Shown here piece by piece: positions 26,181-35,143 of a DNA stretch of 64,000 nt. The DNA lies in NCBI RefSeq assembly GCF_024266585.1, contig NZ_CP100647.1, forward strand, positions 375,001-439,000. The letters are read 5' to 3'. Every line of letters starts with the position of its first letter. The stretch's first letter is position 1. Both the position numbers and the translations under genes were made by a program. The notes below the pieces were generated by a model that was given only the letters and a program-made list of their open reading frames with translations, was not told the origin of the DNA and searched no databases. This stretch comes from Xanthomonas sacchari (lineage in GTDB: Bacteria > Pseudomonadota > Gammaproteobacteria > Xanthomonadales > Xanthomonadaceae).

Positions 26181-28277
26181 ATGCACAGCCTGTTGGGGAC
26201 GGACGTGTTCGAAGGCCTGCTGTCGCGGCTGCTGGCGACCAGCGTGCAGACGGTGGTGCTGGTCGCGCTGATCTGGGCGCTGTGCCGCTGGCTGCCGACC
26301 CTGCCGGCGGCCACGCGCTGCCGGCTGTGGTGGCTGGTCGCGGCGCAGGGCGTGCTCGGCCTGCTGTGGGCCGGTGCGGTGCACTTGCCGGTGCTGCCCG
26401 CCACGCCGGCGTCGGCGACGGTCGCCGCACCGGTGGCGATGGTCGCCACGCTGCCAACGCCGGCCTCACGCGACACGATGCCGACTGCGACCGCGACCGG
26501 GGCAACCCGGGCCGCCATGCAGGTCAACGTCAACGCCACGGTCGCCACCGCCATGTCTCCGATCGCCGTGCCGTCGGCCCCGGCCTCCGCCGCGGCCTTG
26601 CCCTGGGCGCAGGCGCTGGTGGCGCTGTGGCTTGCCGGGGTGCTGGTCTGCAGTGCGCACAGCGTCCTGGCCTACCGCCGCAGCCGCCAGCGTGCCCGCG
26701 CGGCGGCGCCGTGCACCGACGCCGCCCTGCTCGGCGCGCTGCGCCTGGCGGCCGAGGCCCACGGCCTGCGCCGGCCGCCGCAGCTGCGGCTGTGTGCGCA
26801 CACCGATTCGCCGCAGCTGATCGGGCCGTGGCGGCCGGTGCTGCTGCTGCCGGCGCGGCGCATGGCCAGCCTGCGCGCCGACGATCTGGACATGGCGCTG
26901 ACCCACGAACTGGTGCACCTGCAGCGCCGCGACCTGTGGTGGGGGCTGCTGCCGGCGCTGGCGCAGCACCTGTTCTTCTTCCATCCGCTGGTGCACCTGG
27001 CCGGGCGCGAGTACGCCCTGGCCCGCGAGGCGGCCTGCGATGCGGCGGTGGTCGCAGGTCACCGCCATTGCCGTCACGACTACGCGCGGCTGCTGGTGCA
27101 GCTGGGCGTGGCACCGCGGCCCAGCGCTGGCCTGGCCAGCGCTTCGCCGACCTTCCTGAGCCTCAAACGGAGATTGCAGATGCTGCAGACCACGTCCGCT
27201 TTTCCGCGCCTGGGCGCGGCCCTGATCCTGACCGCGGTGACCGTGCTCGGCGTGGCACCGCTACGCCTGGTGGCACAGCCCGGCCATCCCGTTGCGCCCA
27301 CTGCCAAGCCGGGTTCCGCCCGCGCACTGGCGCCGGGCGAAGCCCAGGCCGAAGCCGCCGCCGATGCGGCAGCCGAAGCCGCCGAGACAGCCGCCGAGAC
27401 CGCTGCCGATGCGGCCGCCGAGGCAGCGGAGCAGGCGGCCGACGCCGCCGATGCCGCCGACGCAGACAACGACACGGCAGTGGATAACGGCGCCGGGGAC
27501 AACGGCGCCGCCGCCCGCGCCGCCAACGTGCCCGGGACGCCCCTGCCGCCGCGTACGGCCACCACGGCGTCGTCGGCCACCTCCGCGACGTCGCGGCGTG
27601 CGCCGCCACCGCTGGCGCCATTGCCGCCGCCCGCGCCGCTTGCGCCGCCGGCGCCTGCGGTCCCGGCCGTGCCGCCGGTGATCGCTTCGGGGATCAGCAC
27701 CCGGTCGATGCAGAAGACCCGCAACGGCCAGATCGAACGATCGTACGTCCGGATCAAGGGCAACAGCACGACGATGCGCGGCAGCAACAGCGATCTGGCG
27801 ACCGCGAAGGCTGAGGTCGGCAGCGACGGCTTGTGGTTCAGCCGCGGCGAGCGCAACTACGTGGTGCGCGATCCTGCGCTGCTGGCCCGTTTCGACGCGC
27901 TGTTCGAGCCGATGGGCAAACTGGGCGTCCAGCAGGGCGAACTCGGCAAGCGCCAGGGGGCACTGGGCCGCGAGCAGGGAGAGCTGGGTCGCGAACAGGG
28001 CAAGCTGGCGCAGGAGACCGCGGCGCTGGCGCTGAAGCGCATCGACATGGACGCCATCGACGCCAAGGCGCAGGAGCGCGCCCAGGCCGAACTGGCGCGG
28101 CGGCAGGACGCGCTGTCGGCGAAGATGCGCGTCCTCGGCGAACAGCAGGCTGCGCTGGGCCGGCAGCAGGGCGAGCTGGGCTCGCGGCAGGGCGAATTGA
28201 GCATGCAGGTCGATCGCGAGGTCGACCGCCTGTTCGACGCCGCCATCGCCGCCGGCAGCGCGCAACGGCTGGAGTGA
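26181..28277 (+). CDS. BlaR1/MecR1-like M56 metallopeptidase with atypical C-terminal sensor region
   Basis: 698 aa inner-membrane protein. N-terminal hydrophobic helices are followed by the cytoplasmic M56 zinc peptidase: HELVH (His242, Glu243, His246) and the third ligand Glu283 in REAACDA. After another membrane helix (about 340-360) the classical BlaR1 penicillin-binding domain is absent. Instead there is a long Ala/Glu/Asp- and Pro-rich stretch, then a unit (about 510-570) resembling an exported domain, then a Gln/Gly/Leu repeat (QGELG, RQGAL, REQGEL) at about 580-612 and again near 653-676. The signal sensed is therefore unlikely to be a beta-lactam. It probably cleaves the adjacent BlaI-like repressor on activation. 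Confidence 0.88.
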   Translation: MHSLLGTDVFEGLLSRLLATSVQTVVLVALIWALCRWLPTLPAATRCRLWWLVAAQGVLGLLWAGAVHLPVLPATPASATVAAPVAMVATLPTPASRDTMPTATATGATRAAMQVNVNATVATAMSPIAVPSAPASAAALPWAQALVALWLAGVLVCSAHSVLAYRRSRQRARAAAPCTDAALLGALRLAAEAHGLRRPPQLRLCAHTDSPQLIGPWRPVLLLPARRMASLRADDLDMALTHELVHLQRRDLWWGLLPALAQHLFFFHPLVHLAGREYALAREAACDAAVVAGHRHCRHDYARLLVQLGVAPRPSAGLASASPTFLSLKRRLQMLQTTSAFPRLGAALILTAVTVLGVAPLRLVAQPGHPVAPTAKPGSARALAPGEAQAEAAADAAAEAAETAAETAADAAAEAAEQAADAADAADADNDTAVDNGAGDNGAAARAANVPGTPLPPRTATTASSATSATSRRAPPPLAPLPPPAPLAPPAPAVPAVPPVIASGISTRSMQKTRNGQIERSYVRIKGNSTTMRGSNSDLATAKAEVGSDGLWFSRGERNYVVRDPALLARFDALFEPMGKLGVQQGELGKRQGALGREQGELGREQGKLAQETAALALKRIDMDAIDAKAQERAQAELARRQDALSAKMRVLGEQQAALGRQQGELGSRQGELSMQVDREVDRLFDAAIAAGSAQRLE

Positions 28278-28299
28278 TTCCGCCGGCTACGTGCAGCGA

Positions 28300-29406
28300 C
28301 TACGCCGAAGCAGCCGCCAGCGCACGCTCTTCGGCCTCGGCGGCGACCAGGCGCTGCAGCAGCAGCGCCAGCGTGACCACGTCCTGGTGGTTGTGCGCGG
28401 CGACGCGGCGCAGGTTGCGCGCGCTGCCGCCGCGCAGGTAGCCCAGCCACGCCGCCGGCGCTTCGGCACCGGGCAGGTCGTCCTCGCGCACCACGCGCAG
28501 CAACTGCCGCTCGATGGTGGCGAGCTTGCAGTTCTCCCAGGTGCCGCGGTAGCGGCGGCGGGTGGGATGCAGCAGGTCCACGTGGTCCAGCGCCGACAGC
28601 GGATCGGCGCAGCGCGCCAGCCGGTAGCGGGTCTTCAGCAACGGCGCGTCGTAGCAGCGGCCGTTGTAGCTGGACAGCACCGTGCCTGGCCGCAGCCAGG
28701 CGCGGAACGCCTCCAGCATCGCCTTCTCCGCGCCCATCGTGGCCATCAGCAACTGGCGGATGCGCAGGCCCGGGCCATCGGCCGGATGCACGGTCCAGTC
28801 GGCCGCGCCGATCATGAAGGCGCGAGTGCCGGTGCCGCCGGCCAGGCCGGTGGTCTCGGTGTCGAAGAACAGCAGGTCGGTCGGCGCCACCGCGTCCTCG
28901 CGGCGGGCGAAGGCCAGCGACAGCGCGCCGGCCGGAACCGGCTGCGGCAGGAACGCCTCGATCAGGTGCAGGCCGGGGGCGATCTCCACGCCGGGCAGAT
29001 GCCGGTCCGGCGCCGCCGCCGGCTTGCGTGCGGCCGCCGCCGCGGGCGCGACGGCACGCTCGCGCAGGCCGAGCAGGCGCCGCAGCGCAGACACATCGGT
29101 CCCACCGCGGTCGAATGGGGCGATGGCGATGGGCGGCGCCACGGCGGTGTCGGTGCCGCCGCGCGCGGGAGTGGCGCGACTGCCTGCCGCCGCCGTCGCG
29201 GCGGCAGGCGCTGCGACGGCGCGCGGTTGTGCCGCTGCCTGCCGCGGTGCCTGCGTGGGCGCCGCCGCGACCGCGACCGCGTCCGTGCGCGAGGCGCGAG
29301 GCGCGTCGGCCGCGCTGGCGCTGCCGGAGGACGCCGGCCTGCGCTCGGCGCTGGCGTCGCCGGCCTGCCGGCGCAGCGCGCGCAGGCGCTCCAGGCTGAT
29401 GCTCAT
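28300..29406 (-). CDS. mrfB: MrfB/YprB-type 3'-5' exonuclease
   Basis: 368 aa. Residues 1-130 are an Ala/Pro-rich, probably disordered region. The rest is an RNase H-like (DEDD) nuclease: FFDTETTG (first Asp and Glu), YNGRCYDAPLL (second Asp) and HNHQDVVTLALLL (last His and Asp). This layout matches Bacillus subtilis MrfB (YprB), which with the helicase MrfA excises mitomycin-C lesions independently of UvrABC. Its ATG overlaps the helicase stop codon by 4 bases (ATGA), so the two are translationally coupled, which strongly supports a working pair. It ends 22 bases from the convergent M56 peptidase gene. Confidence 0.87.
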   Translation of the reverse strand: MSISLERLRALRRQAGDASAERRPASSGSASAADAPRASRTDAVAVAAAPTQAPRQAAAQPRAVAAPAAATAAAGSRATPARGGTDTAVAPPIAIAPFDRGGTDVSALRRLLGLRERAVAPAAAAARKPAAAPDRHLPGVEIAPGLHLIEAFLPQPVPAGALSLAFARREDAVAPTDLLFFDTETTGLAGGTGTRAFMIGAADWTVHPADGPGLRIRQLLMATMGAEKAMLEAFRAWLRPGTVLSSYNGRCYDAPLLKTRYRLARCADPLSALDHVDLLHPTRRRYRGTWENCKLATIERQLLRVVREDDLPGAEAPAAWLGYLRGGSARNLRRVAAHNHQDVVTLALLLQRLVAAEAEERALAAASA

Positions 29407-31916
29407 GCGCTCCACTCCGGCAGCGCGTCGGCATCGGCATCGGTGGCGATGGTGGTCGCGCCGTGCGCGTCCAGCGCCGCATCGTCCTGGTCGTCCAGCA
29501 ACAACTGCAGCACGCGCAGCGCCAGCGCCCTGGGCGTGGTCGCGCTGGCTTCCTGCGCGGCCAGCACCGGGCCGACGCAGGCCGGGCAGCCGGCCACGCA
29601 GTCGCAGCCCTGCACCAGTTCGCGCGCGCGCTGCACCAGTTCGGCCTGGCGCCGCCACAACGGCTCGCTCAGGCCGACGCCGCCGGGGAAGTTGTCGTAC
29701 AGGTACACGGTGGGCACGAACTGCTGCAGTTCGACGCTGGCCGGCTCGCCGCTGTCGCCGCCGCGCAGCTGGCCGCGGCCCTTGGCGTCGGCCACCGCGA
29801 ACCAGGCGCCATCGCCGTCGCCCACCGCCTGCTGCAGGTCGCGCGCGTCGGCCATCACCGCCACCGTGGCGACCACGTGCAGCGCGTAGGCCGCGCCAAG
29901 GAAGCCGTCCAGCGCGTCCTGCTTGCTGCCGAACGCCTTGAGCAGGGTGGCCTGCGGCAACTGCCACCACACCGCGGTGGTGTGCAGCTCCTGGTCGGGC
30001 AGGTTGACCGGGCCGTAACCGATGTTCTCGTGGGTGTAGTAGCGGATCTTCTTGTAGCCGGCCACGCGCCGCACCACGTGCACCTCGCCGTGGTGCGCGT
30101 CGCCGCGGCCGGCCGCGCCGCCGTCGAAGCGGTCCAGCACCTTGAGCTTGGTGAAGTCGATGCTGTCGGTGTAGTAGTCCACGTGGGTGCGGGTGACGTA
30201 GGCCTTGCGCCCTTCCCAGTCCAGCTTTTCCACCTGGTACGGCGTGCTCTGCACCATGTGGATGGCGCCTTCGTACAGGGTCAGCGCGGCGGCGGAATAG
30301 TCCACCTCGGCGATGATCTGCTGCTTGCCGTCGGTCTTGTCCACCACCACGAAGTTGCCGTCGGCCACCGAGCGCAGGCTCACCGCGTTGGCCGGGTAGC
30401 TGTCGGCGATCCACTCCCAGCGGTCGCCTTCCTGGTGCACCACCTCGCTCTCGGCCAGCGCCTCCAGGAACACCGCCGGGTCCACCGGACCGAACGCCTC
30501 GCCGGCGACGAAGGTCAGTTCGAACGCGGCGCAGCGGATGTGGTCGAACAGGATCAGCGGCTGGTCCGGGGCGATGCGGGCGTGTTCGGGCGAGGCGTCG
30601 GCGAAGAAGTCCGGGTGCCGCACCACGTACTGGTCCAGCGGTTGCGAGCTGGCCACCAGCACGCCCAGCGCCGGCTGCTGGCGGCGCCCGGCGCGGCCGA
30701 AGCGCTGCCAGGTGGCGGCGACGCTGCCGGGATAGCCGTTGAGCACCACCACGTCCAGCGCGCCGATGTCCACGCCCAGCTCCAGCGCCGAGGTGGAGAC
30801 GATGCCGTCGATACTGCCGGCGCGCATCGCCCGCTCGGCTTCGCGGCGCTCGCTGGGCAGGTAGCCGCCGCGGTAGGCGCGGATGCGCGGCGGCTTGCGC
30901 GGGTCGTGGTCGAAGATGTCCTTCAGGTACTTGGTCAGCACCTCCACCATCAGCCGGGTCTGCGCGAACACCAGGGTCTTGAGCCCGGACTTGATCGCGA
31001 TGCGGGCGATGCGGTTGCTCTGCGAGCGCGCCGAAGCGCGCAGGCCCAGGTCGGCGTTGACCACCGGCGGATTCCACAGCAGCACGTGCTTGTCGCCGCT
31101 GGGCGCGCCGGAGTCGGTGATCGCGTGCACGCGCTGCTCGATCAGCGCCTCGGCGTGCGCGCGCGGATTGCCGATGGTGGCCGAGCACAGGATGAACTGC
31201 GGCGTGGCCCCGTAGAACGCGCAGATGCGCTTGAGCCGGCGCAGCACGTTGGCGACATGGCTGCCGAACACGCCGCGGTAGGTATGGATCTCGTCGATCA
31301 CCACGTAGCGCAGGTTCTCGAAGAACTGCGCCCACTTGGTGTGATGCGGCAGGATCGCCTGGTGCAGCATGTCCGGGTTGCTGACCACGATGTCGCCGTG
31401 CAGGCGGATCGCCTGGCGCGCATCGCCCGGGGTGTCGCCGTCGAAGGTGAAGGCCTTCACCCCCAGGTCGCCGGCGCGGTTGAGGTCCAGCAGCTCGGCC
31501 ACCTGGTCCTGCGCCAGCGCCTTGGTCGGGAACAGGTACAGCGCCTTGGCCTGCGCGGTCATCGCCGCGGCCACCACCGGCAGCGTGTAGCACAGCGACT
31601 TGCCCGAGGCGGTGGGGGTGACGATGGCCACGTGCTCGCCGCGCTGCGCGGCGTCCCAGGCCTCGGCCTGGTGGCTGTACAGCTGCGCGATGCCGCGTTC
31701 GCGCAGTGCGGCGGCCAGGGCCGGCGGCACGTCGTCCGGGATCGGCGCGTAGCGGCCGGCCTGGCCGGGAATGGTGAAGCTGCCGGTGATGCGGTCGTGG
31801 TAGCGGCGCTCCAGCCGCGCGCTGAGCAGGGCGCCGTCGCGCGAGGGCATCCCGTCGGTGGTGGACAGGGCGCGCTCGGCGTCCTCGGTGCGCGGGGCTA
31901 GGGCGTGGGCGGGCAT
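29403..31916 (-). CDS. mrfA: MrfA/YprA-type DEAD/DEAH helicase with Cys-rich C-terminal domain
   Basis: 837 aa from the first ATG; a TTG codon 5 codons upstream is an alternative. Superfamily 2 motifs are complete: Walker A (TPTASGKS), DEIH (VVIDEIHTYRG), CSATIGN and QRFGRAGRR. The C-terminal DUF1998-like (MZB) domain contains four clustered Cys residues in CDCVAGCPACVG, expected to bind zinc. In B. subtilis the orthologue translocates 3'-5' on DNA and with MrfB repairs mitomycin-C damage. The genes overlap ATGA-style with the exonuclease, as in other mrfAB pairs. Confidence 0.93.
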   Translation of the reverse strand: MPAHALAPRTEDAERALSTTDGMPSRDGALLSARLERRYHDRITGSFTIPGQAGRYAPIPDDVPPALAAALRERGIAQLYSHQAEAWDAAQRGEHVAIVTPTASGKSLCYTLPVVAAAMTAQAKALYLFPTKALAQDQVAELLDLNRAGDLGVKAFTFDGDTPGDARQAIRLHGDIVVSNPDMLHQAILPHHTKWAQFFENLRYVVIDEIHTYRGVFGSHVANVLRRLKRICAFYGATPQFILCSATIGNPRAHAEALIEQRVHAITDSGAPSGDKHVLLWNPPVVNADLGLRASARSQSNRIARIAIKSGLKTLVFAQTRLMVEVLTKYLKDIFDHDPRKPPRIRAYRGGYLPSERREAERAMRAGSIDGIVSTSALELGVDIGALDVVVLNGYPGSVAATWQRFGRAGRRQQPALGVLVASSQPLDQYVVRHPDFFADASPEHARIAPDQPLILFDHIRCAAFELTFVAGEAFGPVDPAVFLEALAESEVVHQEGDRWEWIADSYPANAVSLRSVADGNFVVVDKTDGKQQIIAEVDYSAAALTLYEGAIHMVQSTPYQVEKLDWEGRKAYVTRTHVDYYTDSIDFTKLKVLDRFDGGAAGRGDAHHGEVHVVRRVAGYKKIRYYTHENIGYGPVNLPDQELHTTAVWWQLPQATLLKAFGSKQDALDGFLGAAYALHVVATVAVMADARDLQQAVGDGDGAWFAVADAKGRGQLRGGDSGEPASVELQQFVPTVYLYDNFPGGVGLSEPLWRRQAELVQRARELVQGCDCVAGCPACVGPVLAAQEASATTPRALALRVLQLLLDDQDDAALDAHGATTIATDADADALPEWSA

Positions 31917-32121
31917 CGGCACGGCTCTCAAAGCGGAACAGGGAAGCGAAATCGCGTCTCAGGGTATGAGACGGCGACCGCCGAGGCGAGGCGCACAGGC
32001 TGAGCGGATTCAGGCGGGGTGCTTGCGCGGCGACGGTTTGCCGGGCGACCGGGGATTGGCAAGGGGCGGGCCGCTTGGCTGCGACGTAGCGCCAGCGCGG
32101 TCGCGCTGCGCGCGTTGGCCG

Positions 32122-32982
32122 CTAGTAGCCGCGCGCCTGTCCCTGGGTCGGATGCTGCGCTTGCTCGTAGGTCTGCACGGCGTGCTGCTGTTCGGCCTGA
32201 GACGCGCTGTCGCGGATCGGCGGTGCCTGGGTCTGGGCGTCCACCTGCGCGCGAAATCCAGGCGTCCGGCCTGCAATCAAGATCTGATCCTCTTGCAGCG
32301 TCACCGCCCCGAGCTGGTCGACCCGCGCGATACCGGCGGTCTTGGCGGCGACGAGCGCCTGCGCCACCTTCGCATCGGAGATGCTTCCAGGCAGGCGATC
32401 GCGCAAGGCATCGAAGTAGGCGCGATCCGGATGGTGCGGCGGAAACCGGTCCAGGGCCCGATCCTGCAGCTTGGCCACCTCGCGATTGATCCGGTCGACG
32501 GCCGCCTGATCGACGAGGTCGCGTTGCGGGTCTCCCGCGGCCAACGTCAGACGCGGATCTTCAGGATAGAGCTGCTTCAGCCGCGAATCGTCCAGTCCTT
32601 TCACGAGGTCGCCGCGCTGCAGCGCGGCGTAGGTCTCCCGAGCCAGTGCGTCGGCGCCGGCAGTGCGGTCGCCGATGCGTCGGCCGGCCTCGTTGTTCCA
32701 CAGATCCATGCGGTGTTCGTAGGGATCGTTCCGATGGGCCGGGCCGATCTCGGCATCGTTGCCGAACTTGCGCGCGATCCATTGCTGGCCGAAGGCGATC
32801 TGGGTGACGCGTCCGCTGGTATAGGCATGACGGAACGCATCCAGCGCGTCGTTGTGGCCCTGCGGCTGGATGCTGCCATCGGCGCGGCGCGCCAGATGGA
32901 CGCCGCTGAGCTGCTCATAGTGCCGATACGCTTCCTGCTCGATCTCGCGCTTGGCGCCCCTGGGATCGGTGATGTCGACCAT
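32122..32982 (-). CDS. Putative antibacterial type IV secretion effector (X-Tfe) with XVIPCD
   Basis: 286 aa without a signal peptide. The C-terminal about 115 residues match the XVIPCD signal that docks X-Tfe toxins onto VirD4: HHPDRAYFDALRDRL, then AKTAGIARVDQLG, AGRTPGFRAQV, and a Gln-rich tail. The N-terminal toxin part has a conserved-looking core with RHAYTSG (51-57), HRMDLWNNEAGRRIG (90-104) and spaced His residues, reminiscent of DUF6973-type domains; its enzymatic activity is not known to me. A lipoprotein gene sits 2 bases upstream and is the expected immunity partner. GGAG inside the end of that gene can serve as ribosome binding site. Base composition is lower in G+C than the flanks. 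Confidence 0.8.
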   Translation of the reverse strand: MVDITDPRGAKREIEQEAYRHYEQLSGVHLARRADGSIQPQGHNDALDAFRHAYTSGRVTQIAFGQQWIARKFGNDAEIGPAHRNDPYEHRMDLWNNEAGRRIGDRTAGADALARETYAALQRGDLVKGLDDSRLKQLYPEDPRLTLAAGDPQRDLVDQAAVDRINREVAKLQDRALDRFPPHHPDRAYFDALRDRLPGSISDAKVAQALVAAKTAGIARVDQLGAVTLQEDQILIAGRTPGFRAQVDAQTQAPPIRDSASQAEQQHAVQTYEQAQHPTQGQARGY

Positions 32983-32984
32983 GC

Positions 32985-33389
32985 TCAGCGCTCCGCTGGC
33001 TTCAGGAACTCGATCGGGCCTGTGTAATCGGGATACTTCTTGCGGATGAGAATGCGTTGATCGGGCGTGACGCATGCGTCCTCCAGCGACTGCGGCACAT
33101 GCGCCTCGTCGACGAAGAACTGCGTATAGGGCAACGACAGCACGCGTTCGTGCGCATCGTCCTTGAACCTCAATTGCAGGGTGTCGTGGCGCTCGAAGCA
33201 CAACGACGTCCAGGGGAAATCGGTCAGCTTGGCGGCTTCCACGATCGTCGCGTCGCGTCCACCGAGCAGCGTCTCGACGCGCTGGGCGAACTGGGCTTCG
33301 GACACAGGGGGCTCGGTCATGGCACATCCTGCAAGCAAGGCGAACGGAAGAGGATGCAGGAGGGACAACAGCCGTCGCGGCGCGGTCAT
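32985..33389 (-). CDS. Putative X-Tfi immunity lipoprotein
   Basis: 134 aa with lipobox LLAGC (Cys22), hence a periplasm-facing lipoprotein. The mature part (about 112 residues, with two further Cys in SLCFERHD and DACVTP) has no family I recognise. Immunity proteins for periplasm-acting X-Tfe toxins are typically lipoproteins encoded next to the effector, and this gene ends 2 bases before the effector start. The ATG used follows AAGGAG; an in-frame ATG 6 codons upstream is less likely. Confidence 0.7.
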   Translation of the reverse strand: MTAPRRLLSLLHPLPFALLAGCAMTEPPVSEAQFAQRVETLLGGRDATIVEAAKLTDFPWTSLCFERHDTLQLRFKDDAHERVLSLPYTQFFVDEAHVPQSLEDACVTPDQRILIRKKYPDYTGPIEFLKPAER

Positions 33390-33582
33390 CGGCGTGGCTC
33401 CTTCCATCGGTCGGGCAGAATGTAAACCCGGCCCTGTGAAGGCTTCAAGCATCGCGCCCATGCGCGACGGTGACGGTACAGCCGTACCTGCGTGCAGGGA
33501 CCGATAAGCGCCGGCGCTGCAGCGCACGGGGCCGGACGCGTATCCTGTGCGTCCCCCAGCACCACGGCATGCCCTTCCCGAA

Positions 33583-34260
33583 GTGCCGAAGATCGCCTTG
33601 CCCGCATCGACTTCCCCGCCAGTCCCGCACTACCGCCGCGCCGCCGCCCGCCGCGCCGACCTGCTCGTGCACGCCGCCGGCCTGCTGCTGGCCGTGGTCG
33701 GCGGCGCGCTGCTGGTCTGGCGCGCCCATGCCAACGACGCGCTGATCGTGGCCACCAGCATCTACGCGCTGGGCCTGCTGACCATGTTCGCCTGCTCGGC
33801 GGCGTACAACTTCGCCCCGCCGCAACGCCAGCCGGTGCTGCGCAAGCTCGACCATGCGGGCATCTTCGTGATGATCGCCGGCTCCTACACGCCGTTCTTC
33901 GTGCTGGCGCTGTCCGGCGCCTGGGTCTGGTCGATGACCCTGGCGGTATGGGGCGTGGCGTTGTTCGGGGTGTTCGCCAAGCTGTTCCTGCCCGGCATCG
34001 CCAAGGGCTTCTGGGTGGCGATCTACCTGTTGCTGGGCTGGGCCGGGATGGTCGCGGTCAAGCCGATCGTGGCCGGGCTGGACACCCCGGTGCTGTGGTT
34101 GATCGCCGCTGGCGGGGCGATCTACACGGTGGGCGTGGCCTTCTACGTGCGCAAGTCGATGCTCTACAACCGCGCGATCTGGCATGCGCACGTGCTCGGC
34201 GGCGCACTGGCGCACTGGTGCGCGATCTGGCTGTGCCTGCGGCCGCTGTCGCCGACGTGA
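33583..34260 (+). CDS. Hemolysin III / PAQR-family membrane protein
   Basis: 225 aa from the GTG giving VPKIALPAST; another GTG 12 codons upstream is possible. Seven hydrophobic helices and the family signatures are visible: SAAYNF, LDHAGIFVMIAGSYTPF and the C-terminal HAHVLGGALAHW with metal-binding His residues. HlyIII proteins sit in the inner membrane and are thought to be metal-dependent hydrolases acting on lipids; the haemolysin name is historical. It is a rightward gene placed between two minus-strand effector loci. Confidence 0.9.
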   Translation: MPKIALPASTSPPVPHYRRAAARRADLLVHAAGLLLAVVGGALLVWRAHANDALIVATSIYALGLLTMFACSAAYNFAPPQRQPVLRKLDHAGIFVMIAGSYTPFFVLALSGAWVWSMTLAVWGVALFGVFAKLFLPGIAKGFWVAIYLLLGWAGMVAVKPIVAGLDTPVLWLIAAGGAIYTVGVAFYVRKSMLYNRAIWHAHVLGGALAHWCAIWLCLRPLSPT

Positions 34261-34315
34261 ACGGCGGCGCGGGCGCGCTAGAGATGGCCGCGCCGCGTCC
34301 GTAAGCTCGGGCGCC

Positions 34316-34837
34316 ATGGACAGCATGGACACAGCGGATCCGATCGGCCGGCGCCTGCGCGCGGTGCTGGCCGTCGCGTTGCTGGCGGCGTGCGTACAGG
34401 CGCAGGCGCAACAGGCCGCGCCTGCGACCGATGCCGCTGCGCCGCCCGCGGCATCGGTCGCCACGCCGCCGACCACCGACGCTGCCAAAGACGACATCCA
34501 GACGCTCGGCGAAGTGCGCGCGCTGCCGCCGGACGAGGGCGAGCCGCTGGACCTGTACCGGTTCAAGAATCCGGTGACCCCACCGCCCAACCGCTTCGAC
34601 AAGGACTGGCGGCCGCCGCCCTCGGTGGAGCAGGTCAGCCAGAGCGGCGGCTACATCGCGCTCGGCGTCTACTACCTGGCCGGCAAGGCCGCCAAGGGCC
34701 TGCACGCGCTGACCGGCGGCCCCGACCAGGTCCAGGCCGCCATTGCGCGTCCGCCGCCGCAGCTGACCGAGGCCGAACTGCAACGCGCCATGAAGGTGTG
34801 CGCGGAACAGGGCGGGGGCTGCGCGGCGGGGCAGTGA
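34316..34837 (+). CDS. Hypothetical exported protein
   Basis: 173 aa starting MDSMDTADPIG, with a signal peptide ending near VQAQAQQ. An Ala/Pro/Thr-rich linker (about 35-62) is followed by an about 110-residue part containing PLDLYRFKNPVTPPPNRFDKDW, a hydrophobic SGGYIALGVYYLAGKA stretch, and two Cys near the C-terminus (KVCAEQGGGCAAG) that could form a disulfide. I do not recognise the family. It lies 55 bases after the hlyIII-like gene and may share its transcript. Confidence 0.7.
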   Translation: MDSMDTADPIGRRLRAVLAVALLAACVQAQAQQAAPATDAAAPPAASVATPPTTDAAKDDIQTLGEVRALPPDEGEPLDLYRFKNPVTPPPNRFDKDWRPPPSVEQVSQSGGYIALGVYYLAGKAAKGLHALTGGPDQVQAAIARPPPQLTEAELQRAMKVCAEQGGGCAAGQ

Positions 34838-35143
34838 GAGGCGCCGCGTGGAGCGGACAGACTCATGGCCAGGCTTGATGGCGAAAACGGCGGTGCGACA
34901 ACCTTGCGCCGTGAACGTGCTAGTTGGGCGGCAGCCGTACGGTGAAGCCGCGCATCGGGAGTCGCTTCACGGAGTCAGCGCCGATACACCGGCGCGACGC
35001 GACGGCGATGGCCGAGACGCCGACCATCGTTGGTGGGCACTGGCGCGCTGCTGTGCCGGTCTCGGAAAGCGCTATCGTCGGCTTGCGCCGGGAACTCCGA
35101 CGAGTTCTTGAGCACACTGGGGCAGAGCCGGAGCGGGGCGGTC
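34838..35143. other. Intergenic region, no gene seen
   Basis: 306 bases between the convergent hypothetical gene and the broken GH19 effector gene. Short open frames here have no recognisable domain or ribosome binding site. No hairpin with a T-run was noticed. Confidence 0.5.

Noticed and set aside
26181-28277. Beta-lactam resistance function for the BlaI/BlaR1-like pair
   Set aside because: No beta-lactamase gene is nearby and the penicillin-binding sensor domain is missing, so resistance is not supported.
33583-34260. HlyIII protein as a secreted haemolysin
   Set aside because: It is a seven-helix integral membrane protein of the PAQR type; the name alone suggests toxin activity.
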